Below, one piece after another: positions 26,749-39,681 of a stretch of 64,000 bases of DNA. Location of the stretch: positions 8,017,230 through 8,081,229 of the forward strand of contig NC_034412.1 of the NCBI RefSeq assembly GCF_002078875.1, given 5' to 3'. The first letter of the stretch is position 1. Every line of letters begins with the position of its first letter. Made by a program: the position numbers and the translations under genes. The notes beneath the pieces are model-generated. The model saw only the letters and a list, made by a program, of their open reading frames with translations, searched no databases and had not been told where the DNA came from. The DNA comes from Numida meleagris. Taxonomy: Eukaryota; Chordata; Aves; Galliformes; Numididae.

Positions 26749-27169
26749 TTCTTTGGATTTTTATGAAGTATATTGTAGTGCCGTGGATCTTTTTTTTTTA
26801 TGGAAGGTGATCATACTTCCTCGGAGAAGTACACTGCAATTAAGAACTATGAGAAAATGAAGATTTTCACTGTTAGGGAATTTTCCTTTTCATTTGAACT
26901 AAAGGATCATTATTTATGCTTGAGATTTGTACCCAATCACATTATTTGAGAGACTCAGACTTTTGAATCTTTCTTTCAGTTACAGTGGAGTCTGAGATAG
27001 CTGGGATCAAGAAACAGGTTGGAATACTTGCCTTAATCAGTAATGTCAGTGCTTCTCCTCTATGAAAATTGTATGCTTTCCCCCCTTCACCATATGCTAT
27101 TATCATTCACTGTACATCTGTCATAGGCCCTGCAACCCTTGAGTCAGGAACATCTTTCTCTGAGGTTGT

Positions 27170-30100
27170 TCAGGAGTTTGCCATTTCTGACTTATGTGGA
27201 AGTAAAGGCAAAATTTTTGGAAGGTCAAGTTTGGGTTTTCCTGGGCACAACTTTGATTGTGAAGGGTGATCTGGAAAATCTGGAGCTTCTGGCATCTCCC
27301 TTAGACTTGAGTCAGTGAAGGGAGTACCTTCATCAGTGCTATGAGGGCCAAGAAGTGATAACTCAGGAAATTTTGCACTGGGAGGTGTGAGAGAATTCTG
27401 CATATTTAGAACTGGAATGCGATAGACAGCTCCTGTTACTTGGAATGGAAAGGACTTTCCAGATGTGCGTGTCTTGTTGCAATGATGCCTGTGATAGTGA
27501 CGATAGGGGTAAGGATTGTGTCCTGGAGGAGGAGGAGGAGGAGGAGGACAGTGCGGCCCATGATGGGGAGGAGGAGGTGGATGATGATGTCCATGAGGAG
27601 GAGGGCAGTGTGGCCCATGATGGTGAGGATGANNNNNNNNNNNNNNNNNNNNNNNNNNNNNNNNNNNNNNNNNNNNNNNNNNNNNNNNNNNNNNNNNNNN
27701 NNNNNNNNNNNNNNNNNNNNNNNNNNNNNNNNNNNNNNNNNNNNNNNNNNNNNNNNNNNNNNNNNNNNNNNNNNNNNNNNNNNNNNNNNNNNNNNNNNNN
27801 NNNNNNNNNNNNNNNNNNNNNNNNNNNNNNNNNNNNNNNNNNNNNNNNNNNNNNNNNNNNNNNNNNNNNNNNNNNNNNNNNNNNNNNNNNNNNNNNNNNN
27901 NNNNNNNNNGCCCATGAGGGGGAGGAGGAGGGCAGTGTGGCCCATGATGGTGAGGATGATGTGGGTGATGATGTCCATGAGGAGGAGGGCAGTGTGGCCC
28001 ATGATGGGGAGGAGGAGGACTATGTTGTTCATCATAAGGAGGAGGAGAAGAAAGGGGTAAATCTGATTTTTCTTGGATAAGAGGAGGACTATGTTGTTCA
28101 TCATAGAGAGGAGGAGTGGAAGAGGGGTGCTCTGGTTTCTCCTGGGGAGGAGTTGATTGACCGTGGTGTGGAGGGTGAGGGTGGTGATATTGTCTACCAT
28201 GGCAGGGAGGAGGAGGTTCTTCATGGCTGCCTTGAAGATCTTTGTTGAAACCATGGTTATGCTCAGAGTCTTCAGGTTTGAACTGAAAGGTTGGTGGACC
28301 TCTATGCCTGTGATGATGTCCATGATGATGGCAATGTTTGTGTGGCCAACCTGGAGCTGGAGGTCTACATCTTTGTCCGTAGTAACGTTGCTGTTTATGA
28401 AAAAACACCAGGACAAGAAGTATTAAGTGATGCGTTAATAGAGCAAACACAAGAAAATGGTGACAGAGCGAGGTGGGAGTCAATATGTTTGCATTTATGG
28501 TTCCAGTGATTTGTAAATAATAAAAAATATTTTTTTCAAGATACAAGAGAAGGGGTAGATGATAAAATGTCAAATTACAAAAAGCATCTGAAAGTACTGC
28601 AACATTATAAAAAGAAATGATAAAACCAACTGAGCACAATTTGTAATGTATCAAAGTAAAATGAAAACCTCACTGGAATAGTTGTTGTAATATAAAATGG
28701 AATTCCAAATATGATACAGATCATCTCCTCTCTTCTTGCTCTCTAAAATTAACTTTGAACCTGCTTACCAGTCTCTACTCACTTTTACTGAGCACTATGA
28801 TTAAGCAGAGTGGAGACAACTTTGGAGGAGGCAGTTGGAATAGCACAATTCCAATTAATCCTCTGACTAACTTAGTAGTCAAAAACCAGTCTGTTCTCAC
28901 GTAGAGCATCACATCCAGGTAGTACTAAACAGCCTCTGTAACCTTTCTTCTGTAAGAGTGGACTGAGACTGCAATAACCTGCATTAGAATATAGCCAGAC
29001 ACATTTTAATAATTGAGTACGTACCCAGGGATGATAGAGTTCACAGTTTATTTCTATTCCATTGGGTTCCTCTGGGTCACTAACAGTTCTTGCCTTGCAG
29101 AATCCCGTGTGCTAAGCAAAACAAAACAAAAAACCAAAAAACCAACAATGCATATCTGGGTTCTTGTGATGGAGATAATAGAAGCCACTGAGAAGTCAAC
29201 ATTTTAAATGTTAGGCCACTTCCTTGGATACCAAAGTATGTTTATATAACTTAGAACCTGTGCTTTCTGGCCAATCATACTTGCCTTCTAAATAATGAAT
29301 AAAATATATTTAATTTTTGAGTATTCTTGACTATGAAAACCATTTCCTCATATACATCTAGAGAGCTATCACTCTCCATCTTACTTCTCTTTTGACAGCT
29401 GTAGAAACTGGTAATCTACCAATGCCTATATTGACTGATTTTTACACACATTTTTCTATCTTTGCTTGTCAAATGTCTGTGCAATTTGGGCTATTCTGAA
29501 ATTTTTATTAAGGTACTCAGAAACAGACCCTGTTGTGGCTCTGCTTTTGAGATAAAGCTCAAATTAGAGATTTTTTCCATTTATATTTTTTGAGAAGTAA
29601 TTTATTGTAATCTTTAACATTGCTTCCCTTAGTGTCCTATCTGCAGTGACTTTTGCCTGCTGTCTAGTACTGTGATAGCTATCTGTAGATAAGCCTGAAT
29701 TATTCAGTTCTCTGTTCTTCTGCAGCAGAGGGGGAAAAATAATCCCTGGCTCACTGAGATGACATAGTACATATATTTCATTCAAATTCCATGATTCATG
29801 TTATTGTAAATGTTTTTATGAAAATAACATGAATAATTTACTAGGGAATTGCCGCAATTTGAATATGAAAGCAAGATCCAAACAGAAAAGTTGAGGTTTA
29901 GATCTGAAATATGCCAAACTCCAGTTACACTTAGATTTGATAGTTTAGACTCGCTCCTTATAGAGGAAGAATAGTAGCTGTGAACTTAGGATCTGGACTT
30001 TGACATGCTGGATTCTGAATTTTGGGTTTGGGTGTGTGCTTATAAGAAACACTTGGAACCGCTGTGGGAAGATCATCCTGGTGCCACCTCCTGTATCATT

Positions 30101-33100
30101 TCTCATTCAAAGACTTTACTTACAGCATGCCACTCATCCAGAAATTCACATTCCAGTGGCTCATCTGCTTGTTGCTGTTCTTCTCGGGAACAGTTGGTCT
30201 CTTTTATAGAGAATCCTAAAATGTGAGCTTCACGGGAGGCAGTCTGAAACAGAGAGGCCAACTAGGAAGTGCTGACTAGGTGCATTTAAATAAACAAAAA
30301 ACAAATTAAAAACAACCTGTAATTTCAAAAGCAGCCGTACTTCATACTGTTCTCACATCTCATACAATTCATACATTATCTGTGCTGTTCAAATGTTTGT
30401 ACGTGTCTGTGTATTCAGCAAGAAAACTGGATTATATAGTTTCTGCCTTTGTTCTTCACTCCTTTATGAGTTTCGTGAATAGTTGCTTTAATTTTCAGCT
30501 GCAGTAGTAGTTTATTTCATGTCTGTTGAAGGTGTCCATAGTACATGTGTGCATAAGTTTCACTGGTTTAACTGAATGTTTTAAAGTAGTTGCACATACT
30601 CTGTGGTATGTGTTTTAATGAAACTTCATCGTTTCTAAGTTTTACGAAGTCTGTTGAAATCCAATGGTGTAATCTGAATTCTCACTGTAGCTGAATATGG
30701 AGAAGTGTGAAGATAAAGCAAAAAAAAAAAAAAAGTGCCTTGAATCCAGGCAATCTGAGAACAGCCATGGACTGAATGGGCATAAGAATAAGTCCTGCAT
30801 GGAACTACAATATAAAACACTGTTAATTTTCGGAGCAATAGTGCAAGCTACAGAGAGGTGGGGTTGGCATGCTATAATTTAAATGGATTTCAAGAGCAAA
30901 ATGTGTTGTGGAAGAGGTCATTACAAAGGTGTCCTGAACTGGCACATTTATTGGCAGAATGATCCTGTACTTTTTAAGTGAAAGTCTCCAGATCTAAGAA
31001 GGAGAAGATGCGGTGATGCAAGAGTTATGCTTCTAATCACCTAAGGGATAAGTCTTCATGTTGACATCGTTTAGAGATGGAGAACTTATTTAGCAAAGAC
31101 AGTACTTCTTCAAGAGGTACAGCACAGATACAAATTTACCTCCTGTCCTTCAGAGCTCTCAGAGTGCTGCTTTGTTCTACAGCAGTCAAAATGATCCGTA
31201 GTCTGCTCCACTTAGAGTTGTACCCATGTGCTAAATATTCTAAGAGTAAAAAGTTATCTGGTTTAATTTGACAAGATGTATGACTGTGATAAGACACGAC
31301 TGTACAACTCGACAAACTATGGTTGATAGTAAATAAACCCTTATATTGTATAATATGATAGGTAAATAGGCATACAAAATAAAAATATCCACACATAGAA
31401 GACTGGCATTTTGAATGCCATAGCTTTTAGCAGATAAGAAATCCTTTTGCTTTCATGTGCCTAAAATTGATAAGACTTTACAGAAGTAGAGCCTTCAATT
31501 TTAAGCAGGTGATTTATATTGAGAGGATGCACACAGTATTTCTGGGCCTAGAAGGATTTGATTTCAGGGCCCATGGTTTTGGATCTGCTCCCAGAATGTT
31601 GTCATTTATTAGTAGTAGTTCTAGGACAAAATGCCACTTACCGCCTTCAAAATCTTCTCAACTTTATCGACTTTGAAGTAGTTTGTGTGGTTACCCTCAT
31701 GGTTGAATTTTTCCAGGAGCTTTGCAGCAATATCTTTATGTTGCTCAGTGACTTCTAAGATTTCAATTTTTACAGGACAGTCTTTGCACTCTAGTAAATC
31801 GGGAGGAACTGTGAAAACAGAGAATTTACTAACATTGGAATAGATATTAATACTGTTCAGAGTAAAATCTGTGTATGCATCTTTAATGTGAACTCAAATT
31901 AAGAAGCTGAAATACCAAATGCTTCCTTGGAAGTGAAATGCCTGTCTGTCTCTCTGCAAATACGGGTCTGTACTGTCACGTGAAAATGAATATTCTTATA
32001 AACCTTCTAGCTTAACTTTGGAATCTAACCGGCTCAAATGGGCATTCTTTCCAAGTTTATTTTTTTTTCTGATAGTCATTATCATGTTTTGGTGGACTGG
32101 AGTAGTGATATCATCTGATATCAATAAAGTCTGTTTTAGAAGAGTAGGGTACTCTTAATTTTATTAGTCATTCTTAACATACCATTTGAATTATCTAAAA
32201 TAGGAATTGTAAGCAGATGAGTTAATCTGTTATGGTTACCATCCAATAGCAGTGCACAGACTTGTACTTCAGTACTAGGACTGCTTTGAGGTATGTGTTA
32301 GCTTACAGTAGTGGTTGTTTTACCTGGACTTAATGTACAATTAAATCCATATAATTTAGGTTTCTTCCACAGCTGGCTTGTGTGTGTGATAATCTTACAC
32401 TGCCCAAAGTCCTGGGGGGAAATAGAGAATATATGACTGTCAGGTTATTTTCACTGGATTTAATCAGATGTAGTTGATTGTAGACATTATGCCTCCTTTT
32501 AACGTTCGATATTTCTAAGAATAACAGATGTGGTCATTAATGGAATGTTTGCTCTAGTACCACTCAAAATTTGTGTTCAGATAAGACAGGATCTCCTTCT
32601 ACAAAAGCCTTTGTTTTAATTTTCAGTTTGCCTGACTGAGGAGACAGTGGAAAACTGAGTGTGTTCTCAGTCATTCTAATACTTATTTACAGTAAGGTAC
32701 TGCTAACTAGCAGGGGAAGTTAGGATGCCAGAGATACTCAAAGGTTATGTCAGTCTTTATCAAAGAGTGGATGAACCTTTTCTCACATTCATTTTATCCA
32801 CCTTAACAAAAAGTAAATGCCTTCCTTTGTGTCTGCCCATGACCTTCCTGCTTTGTGGAGTATCACTGCTCTCCTATTTAAATAATGTTTTGCACAGGTA
32901 GTTCTCATTCCAGACTGCATCATTGTACTGCAACAAGTAAGGACAAATACTGCAGCATATCATATGTGTACTGACACTACCAATGTTTTACATTGTCATA
33001 CCACAAACTCAACAACGCTCTAAAACTGACAGAATATAACACTGGCCTTTCTGACTGATATACTAGGAACATGAGTTAAAAGAAATCATTTCTAGTGCCC

Positions 33101-36100
33101 TTTAGTTGTTAGCAGTTTATTCACAAAACATCAGTTCTGTTAACAGCAGCAGAAGAATGGAGAGTAGCTCTTCTGAGACAGCTCGTTTAACAATGTTGTG
33201 CTTATTTGATAACCCTTTTCTAAACCTTTAGCTGGTGTTTAACAACTCTAGAATCCAATAGATTTCTTTTTGTTTATAGTGAGCCTTATTAAAACCTAGC
33301 CTTTGCTTAGAGTAGCATAGGAATTCCTGGGCAAGTAAATTAATGCATTTATTGACATATGATTCTGCTGGATGCTATTACTTACCATGGAATAGAGATC
33401 GCCATATTCACAAGTCTCCCAGTGCCTTCCAGATAACACGGAGCATTCTGTTTCCAGCACATCCAAAGTTAAGTAAAGGACTGATGAATTTTCCTGGAAG
33501 AGAAGTACAGGTTTAAGAAAAAAAAAAAAGAAGGAGAAAATATTTGTTTCTGAGAAACTTGGTCTGAAAGAAACTTTTTTTTAGAAGTAGATATGTTTAA
33601 TCTGTATTGTAGCTTCCCCAGTTCCCTAGTAAGGTTTTTCTGAGCTGACAAGCATAGTATCATAGAATGGTTTAGGCTGGAAGGGAGCTTTCAGTGTCAT
33701 CCTGTGCAGCCAGTTGTTCAAGGCAAAGCTAAGTTTGAAGTTAGATGAAAATTAGATCAGCCTTGTGCAGTTGAGTTGTATATACAACCAAGACAGATAC
33801 TCTGCAACCTCTTTGATCAGTTCCAGTACTTAGTCACTTTCGTTGTAACATTTCTGTGGCCTTACACCTAGTCAGAATTTCCTTTCCTGCAGCATATGGC
33901 TGCAGGAATCTGTGAGAAGAGTTTGTTGTTAACCCAGCATCCATCACATAAAGAAAATGGTAATGCTGAAAAGTTGTCATTCCCTCCTTCTGATTTTCAC
34001 ATTGAACATCTTGGTCTATTAGCAAACCTGCTGACAGATTTTCCAAATCCGTCCATTTCAAATGCCCTTAGTGACCAGATGCTGTTTTAGAACTTTGCTT
34101 CCTACCCTGTTTACTCAGGGAGTGATGCAATAAAACTGTAATAATCCAAATAAATACAGGAGCCTTAGCTCTGAAATTCTTCTAGTATGTTCTGTTTCCG
34201 GAGCAAATAGGATGGGGAATCATAATTTGAATTTGACTGCCATTGTAATGGAATGTGGTGTTAAGAGTTATCTGTGGTTCACAGAAACAGTATTTTATTT
34301 TTCTGCAGGGAAATGAATCTCAATTCACATTTGGAATGGATTACTTAAAGTTCATGCAACCCCTGTATGGACATTAGGAATGAAAACATTTCATTTTATC
34401 ATTTAGATAAATTGATGCAAAGCCCTTCGCTGTGAATGCGTCCCCAGGTTCTAGGAAACTTCATCCATTCAGATTCCTTTTTCAGAGTGTTTCCATACAG
34501 ACAAGGCCTCAGGAAAGAATTACCACAGTCTGGCGTAATGTTTTATTAGTGAGTGTCCACCAGTGTCATGTTACACACTAGTTTTGCAGTGTGTGTATGT
34601 CTCAGCATTGTCTCTATTTTAAAACAGTAGGCTAGGCGATCTGGACAAAGAAACATATTATTCTGTGTCAGAATCAGGAAAAGAGAATAGCTGTCCTGAC
34701 ATCCAGTCTGCCTATTAGCCACATGATTATTCTCTGCTTGGAAGTAGTTAGCATTTTTATTTTACTTCATAATTTTTTTTATAAATTCAAGCTGCCAGTC
34801 AACATATTAGTAAAATGCAGACAGAGAAGGGAACAAATGCAGCGACAAAGACGATTTTTCTCTCATTTGTGTTTACGGAATTGCACTGAATGGAATGGTA
34901 AGATGGTCTTTTGTGAAATGCACTATTCGCTAGGAGTGCAGTGATTCAATACATTCACTATGTCATCAAAACTTGTGAAATGCTAAAGAAGCCAATTTAT
35001 CCCTGGCAAATATTTATTTTCTTCAGCAGGATGCATTTGGATTCTGTAAAGCCCAGTGCAGAGCTTGGGTGTAATTAAGTATCTACATCCAAATATGCAG
35101 AAGAAAATTCCTCTGTTCAGCAGCTCCTGCACAAGCCCAGAACTGTTATAGTGAGAATACATGGAGTATTTTATGCTCCTACAGTTCCCGTGTAAGCTTA
35201 GTAAAGATACAACAGCTAAGAATTCCTCTGGTGAAGTTTCTTAAAGGGGTTGATGTCATAGTTTTGATGCACGCTATTGCATGGAGGAATAGATTACCCA
35301 CAGAATAACGTTCTGTTTAGGTTTTATTTTATGTTGTCTTGTCAGTGTTGCCACCATCACTTTTTGCTCGAGAACTTACATATTCAGCACGCAAGAGACC
35401 ACACCCAGCAGCTTTTGCTCTAAGGAGGCACAGAAACCTCATGGGATTAATGTTTTAGCAGTAGGTTAGATCAATTCTTATAGACTCTGTGTGATGTTGA
35501 TGCTGTGAAGCGCAAAGACAGCAAAATTTATTTATAGCAATTTATTACTGGTAAATTTATTAAAATTTACAAAGCAAAACATGAGCATAGTAACGTAGCG
35601 GTTATACCATTTGTCTGGAAGCGTGCTCTGGTCCTCACTCCAAGCTATAGTTCTATAGTTTATGTAGTGTAATAATTGGTTAAAATGTAGAAGCATCAAG
35701 CTTTTTCTTTGTAAAAACAATGACAGTTTATCTCATTCATCCAATGACGTTTTCTTGTCTTACTGCCCAGTGGCTCCATTTCTCAGGAGGGGCACACATG
35801 GCTGCATGGCAGGAGCTTCTTCAAGGGCAGGAGACTTGAGGGCTTAGGTCTCTATGGTGAAGACTGCTTGCTTCCTAGATGAGCTTTTCAGTCACTTGGC
35901 TATTGCATCAGAATCCAATAGTATCTCTCTCCACGTCCTTCTCTTTGAAAAACAAGATGTTCTCTCTTGATTTTTTCGAAGCCTACCTGAAGATCTGTAG
36001 CAATCTGGACTTTGGGTTTCTTTTTGAGTTTTTTCTTGTCTTAAGGGAGGGGCAGTGTTAAGCATCTCCATCAAAAAGTAGTTTGCTTTTTTTTTTATTT

Positions 36101-37092
36101 GCCATACTGAGGCGCGTAATACAGCTCATAAACAGTGCAGATGTGCAGATTTTAGTTTACTAAGCAAGCAGCTGAAAGGTAGCCAGCTACATCGGTAGTG
36201 CTGAGTGTCTTTGGTCTCTGTCATCTAAAAGTTAATGAATCTTGTATTCTGCTGTTTTTTCAGCTGTTAATTTGCCTTGGCATTTAGGCAGGCATTCACT
36301 GAGAAAGGCTCATGTATATAGTCTCTAAGAGATAGAAATATGGAGAAACCTATGAAATGGGAAATGATCCTCCTACGAACCTATGAAATGGTTCTCCATC
36401 AGTCCTTCCCCTCTTTTGCAGGCTGGTATTTTCATCTCCTTTGGCTTCCTTAACCTTTCTTCTTTCTCTCCAGTTACACAGCTATTTTCAAAATTAAGGT
36501 AATAACAAAATACCTGTCTTGAAGTATACCTTGATCTAATTAATGCGAGACTTCAGCAGATTAAAGAAACCCTCTGAGTATAAATTATGAATGTTATCTG
36601 AGACCTGACAACAGCCCAGGCAGATTAATTTCAAGTATTTCATAAAGCCGTTCAGAGCATCTCTTATGCTACCCTCCGGTCGGCCAAGAAAATAGAGGGC
36701 ATTCAGCATCCCTGGAACATACAGTAAATCATGCACAAGTGAATACTGTGGTAGCGTAAATCAGGTCTGATTCATTGAATTATATCAGCACTGCTCTGTT
36801 AAAAACAATAATCATCAACTTTTAATGAAATGGCTCATTAATTTATAATCACAGCCTTGTATAAATCAGCTTTTAAATTGATACTTACCATGTGTAGTTT
36901 GTATGCGTCAGCAACGCGGAATAAGCCGAAGACATAGCCATCTTGGCGATGCCTGTTGACCAAATCCAGCGCCATTCCCGCATCTGTCTCAATGGTCTCG
37001 CAGTCTGTAGGCGCAATGACTTGGCTGGTTTGGGCTTGGGCATTGCAATAGTGCAGTAGTGCTAGAAAAAAAGCCGAAGTTAGACGCAGCAT
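27170..37092 (-). CDS. HRG: Histidine-rich glycoprotein, seven coding exons, complete apart from an assembly gap
   Basis: Abundant liver plasma protein that binds heparin, zinc, heme and plasminogen. Exons: 36889-37092, 33386-33493, 32324-32411, 31642-31808, 30124-30243, 29025-29111, 27170-28390; all GT-AG. Length is 664 residues if the 277-base N run is the true size. The signal peptide MLRLTSAFFLALLHYCNAQA precedes cystatin domain 1 (exons 1-3, with ALDLVNRHRQDGY and YLTLDVLETECSVL as in mammals) and domain 2 (exons 4-6, with ECKDCPVK, ETNCS, GFCKAR). Exon 7 gives the His/Pro-rich tail with repeats such as HHGPHCPPPHGHHH, then a C-terminal segment resembling the mammalian one (GAVYRIPVLN, LCPGKPK). 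Possible N-glycan sites include NSS, NCT, NHT and NCS. It lies between FETUB and KNG1 as in mammals. Identity is secure; the number of His/Pro repeats is unknown. Confidence 0.96.
27510..28350 (-). repeat. HRG: His/Pro-rich tandem repeats in HRG exon 7, interrupted by the gap
   Basis: On the minus strand, units of the type HHGPHCPPPHGHHHP recur on both sides of the N run, and an imperfect repeat of about 22 residues (QEK..., ...PPLYDEQHSPP) occurs twice just upstream (roughly 28010-28140). The cysteine repeated in each unit (GPHCPPP) is notable: human HRG repeats are mostly HHPHG without cysteine. Confidence 0.9.
27633..27909. other. Assembly gap (run of N) inside HRG exon 7
   Basis: 277 consecutive N bases within the tandem-repeat coding region. 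Flanking sequence on both sides reads in the same HRG frame if the gap length is taken at face value, but that may be a placeholder or estimate. Repeat collapse is the likely cause. Confidence 0.99.
33659..33830 (-). mobile_element. CR1 fragment in HRG intron 1
   Basis: Plus-strand start TATCATAGAATGGTTTAGGC then TGGAAGGGAGCTTTCAGTG is a CR1 tail; the sense strand is minus. The far end is diverged and its border approximate. It lies about 165 bases upstream of HRG exon 2. Confidence 0.7.
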
Positions 37093-37201
37093 TTTGTTTG
37101 TGGTGTTAGGTCACTTCTGCTCATGCTCTGATGGAGCCAGTATTCTGCTTTTGAGTCAGAGCGGCCCACGGAAGCTTTAAATGAACGCTAAAAAGTCACG
37201 G

Positions 37202-37210
37202 TTTTATATA
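37202..37210 (-). promoter_or_regulatory. HRG: TATA box of HRG
   Basis: The minus strand reads TATATAAAA about 110 bases upstream of the HRG ATG, which fits a TATA box with a leader of roughly 80 bases. About 50 bases further upstream, the plus strand has TGTTTGC, a forkhead-type word that would fit liver expression (inference). Confidence 0.65.
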
Positions 37211-38189
37211 AATTTAAGTGTTGTGTCACAAGGCCATTACCTTGGCCCTGGATTAATGTTTGCAAACTGAAAGTAAATGATTACACAGTGATTGAACAGA
37301 TTTTGAAGAAAGTAGGCCTTTAAATAGTCTCTGGACCACCATCAAAGGAGCTGTGTTTGTGATTCTTCAAGCAGGCATTGCGCAATAGTGTTTTACTATG
37401 AAAAATGTTTAGCTTCCAGCACTGTGCTGGTGAGTCTGGCATTAAGAATTTCTAGTTTATGTTTGCAGGTATTACGCAATCTTGGTTTCCTGTTTGCTAC
37501 AAAAATAGTTGAAATAAAAATATACTGGAATATTTGTGGTCATATTATGGCTATATCCATATCCCTGCGCTTACAGCTCCTTAATGATGAGGGCACTAGT
37601 GAAAGGGAAGCAAGAATGTCACTCAGATCAGGAAAAGGGATGTAGCTCAAGGAAGCTGGTGGTCCATGGCTTCTGTGCAGGTACCTGCCACTGTTGCAGA
37701 TGGGAAAATTTTGAGCAGGCCTCTATCAGCTTTACGTATTTTCAGAATGGTACACAGAATAGGATCGGTAGGCTTAATACCAACGTAGTCTAGTCATGGC
37801 GTGAAAGGACATAAAGCTACCTTTGTGCTTTCAATCCAAATAGTTTTGTGTGCTCTTTGGCTACAGTAGCTTTCACAAGACTTAAAAAAGCCTGATCGTT
37901 TTGTAGTATTTATTAAAATAATGCAGTGCATACTAATGTTCATAGCTTTCACAGGATATGCCAATGTTTGCATGTTTGACTTTCAAAATTTTTATCTTAT
38001 TTATTTGTGTGAGAAACATTAAGAAATGTGACGGGTAATCACCGTTAGCCTTCATTAAATTAATCTTTATTGAATAAAAACCCAACTTTTATCATGTCTG
38101 TCATCTGAGAAATCACATTCAAAAATGCCTAAACCCAAAGCAGTGGCTTTCTTTTCAAGTCTGGTAGTATATAAGCCAGTTGTGTGGTC

Positions 38190-38460
38190 TTACAATACGA
38201 AAGTGAGGGGCACTAGTTTGAATGGATTTAAAATGGAAAAAAGTAGTATGCCTGTATGTAAAGTAGTATACTTCTGGAACGTGTTGCCACAGAAAGATGT
38301 GGAGGCAAACAGTACCAGTAACAGTACCAGTCAGAAGTGGTTTAGAAAAGTTCATGGGCAACAGGTCTTTAAGCAGATACTAGGACTAAGCAGAGCCGTA
38401 CTCTTTAGCATCTCCAGAACAATAAATCAGGACACTAGAAAAGCACGAGGGGTGGATTGC
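38190..38460 (+). mobile_element. Possible ancient LINE (CR1/L2-like) 3' remnant
   Basis: Contains CTTCTGGAACGTGTTGCCAC followed by AGATGTGGAGGC and AGTGGTTTAGAAAAGTTCAT, phrases in the order found near the end of old CR1/L2-type LINEs. Strongly diverged; family and borders uncertain. Confidence 0.35.
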
Positions 38461-39264
38461 AGAAAGGGGGCAGGCCCACATGCTTCTCCTAACCACAATT
38501 GTTTTGCCACAGTGGGACATGAATGCTGGGCTGGAAGAAACACTCTTGTGATGCAGCAGGGCATTTCTTTTGTTTAAGTTTTTATAATGTTTCGTTATAA
38601 TAATTCCAAGTTTCTTCTGGAAAAAAAGGTAAAATAAATGCTGTGTAAATAATCAAAGGCATTTGAAACACATCTCACCAGTTAGAAATAATGTTCACAT
38701 CGATGCTGTGTTTCAAATCCCACTCCCACTCATTACTTGCAATGCTGTTTAATTTTTCAAATGGGCAGTCATATTGAAGAAAGGCATCAAATTAGGTAAT
38801 TTATAACATAATTCCCTTAGTCATCTATTGTTTGCAGATTGTTTGTTCTTTATTTTTCTTTTTGTTCTGCGCTGTTCTTTGTGACACCGATCATTTTCTT
38901 GACAGAGGCTTATGTATTTTTTATGGGTGAAATAGAAACGCTATGAATAAAGACTATAAAGTGTACAGTTCCCACAAAATTAACTGCAGAAGTAAAAGTA
39001 AGGTTCTGTTCCCACTACAGAGAGTTTTGTCCTCGATTTTTGAGGGAAATAACAATTAATTATTAGTTAATTATAAGGTTATACTATGTAAGTACAGTGT
39101 AATATAATATAAAATAACATTTATATAGGCGTCATATTATTTAGGTTAATTATAAGAGGTTAACCCATAAAGTAATACAAAAAAAACACTAGCTTTTAAT
39201 GCTAAACAGTGTTGAAATCCTCTTCCCCATTGATGCACTGTGACACAGACCATGTCTTTGTAAG

Positions 39265-39435
39265 GGCCTCGAGAGCATCCCCTCTCCCAGCAGCTCGGCT
39301 GCCAGGGCTCAGGGCCAGCTCAGCAGCAGTGCAGCTGGGGCTGCACCCCTTTCCCCTCGATGACTTTGGGGTGAGAGTCCCAGGCAGCGCTGCAGGGAGG
39401 CCGCAGCCAGGGCCGTCCCAGCCCTGTAAGGGCTT
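39265..39435. other. GC-rich block downstream of FETUB
   Basis: Sharp switch from an AT-rich run to about 170 bases rich in CAG/CTG and GGC words (for example CAGCTCGGCTGCCAGGGCTC). No gene recognised; it could be a repeat remnant. Confidence 0.4.
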
Positions 39436-39588
39436 TTGCTCTCTGCAGTTACCTTTCTTCCATGTTCTTACTGATGGGAAGAATTTAGGAATTAAGAGCC
39501 AAAGTACCCCATTTACGTTTCTCTTTGTAATCTATTCTTGTGTTTTCTTGAAACAGAGAACTCAAAATATGAATACTTTAATAAGCAA

Positions 39589-39594
39589 TTTATT
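39589..39594 (-). terminator. FETUB: Candidate FETUB polyadenylation signal
   Basis: AATAAA on the minus strand about 90 bases after the FETUB stop, giving a short 3' UTR. Confidence 0.6.
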
Positions 39595-39681
39595 TGTTTA
39601 AAGATGTTGCACAGATGGGAGGACCGCCTTGTCACTGTGGCTGTTATTTTGTTGCAGGTAGTTGAGATGACTGGATGCCAA

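Larger units (their letters stand above)
37220..39588. other. Spacer between HRG and FETUB
   Basis: No supported gene. It contains a possible old LINE piece at 38190-38460, an AT-rich run with repeated TTAATTATA-like words at 39040-39180, and then an abrupt GC-rich block at 39265-39435. Confidence 0.6.

Noticed and set aside
27440..28080. Long plus-strand open frames opposite HRG exon 7
   Set aside because: They are the antisense of the His/Pro repeat (Met/Arg/Glu-rich low complexity) and run through the N gap.
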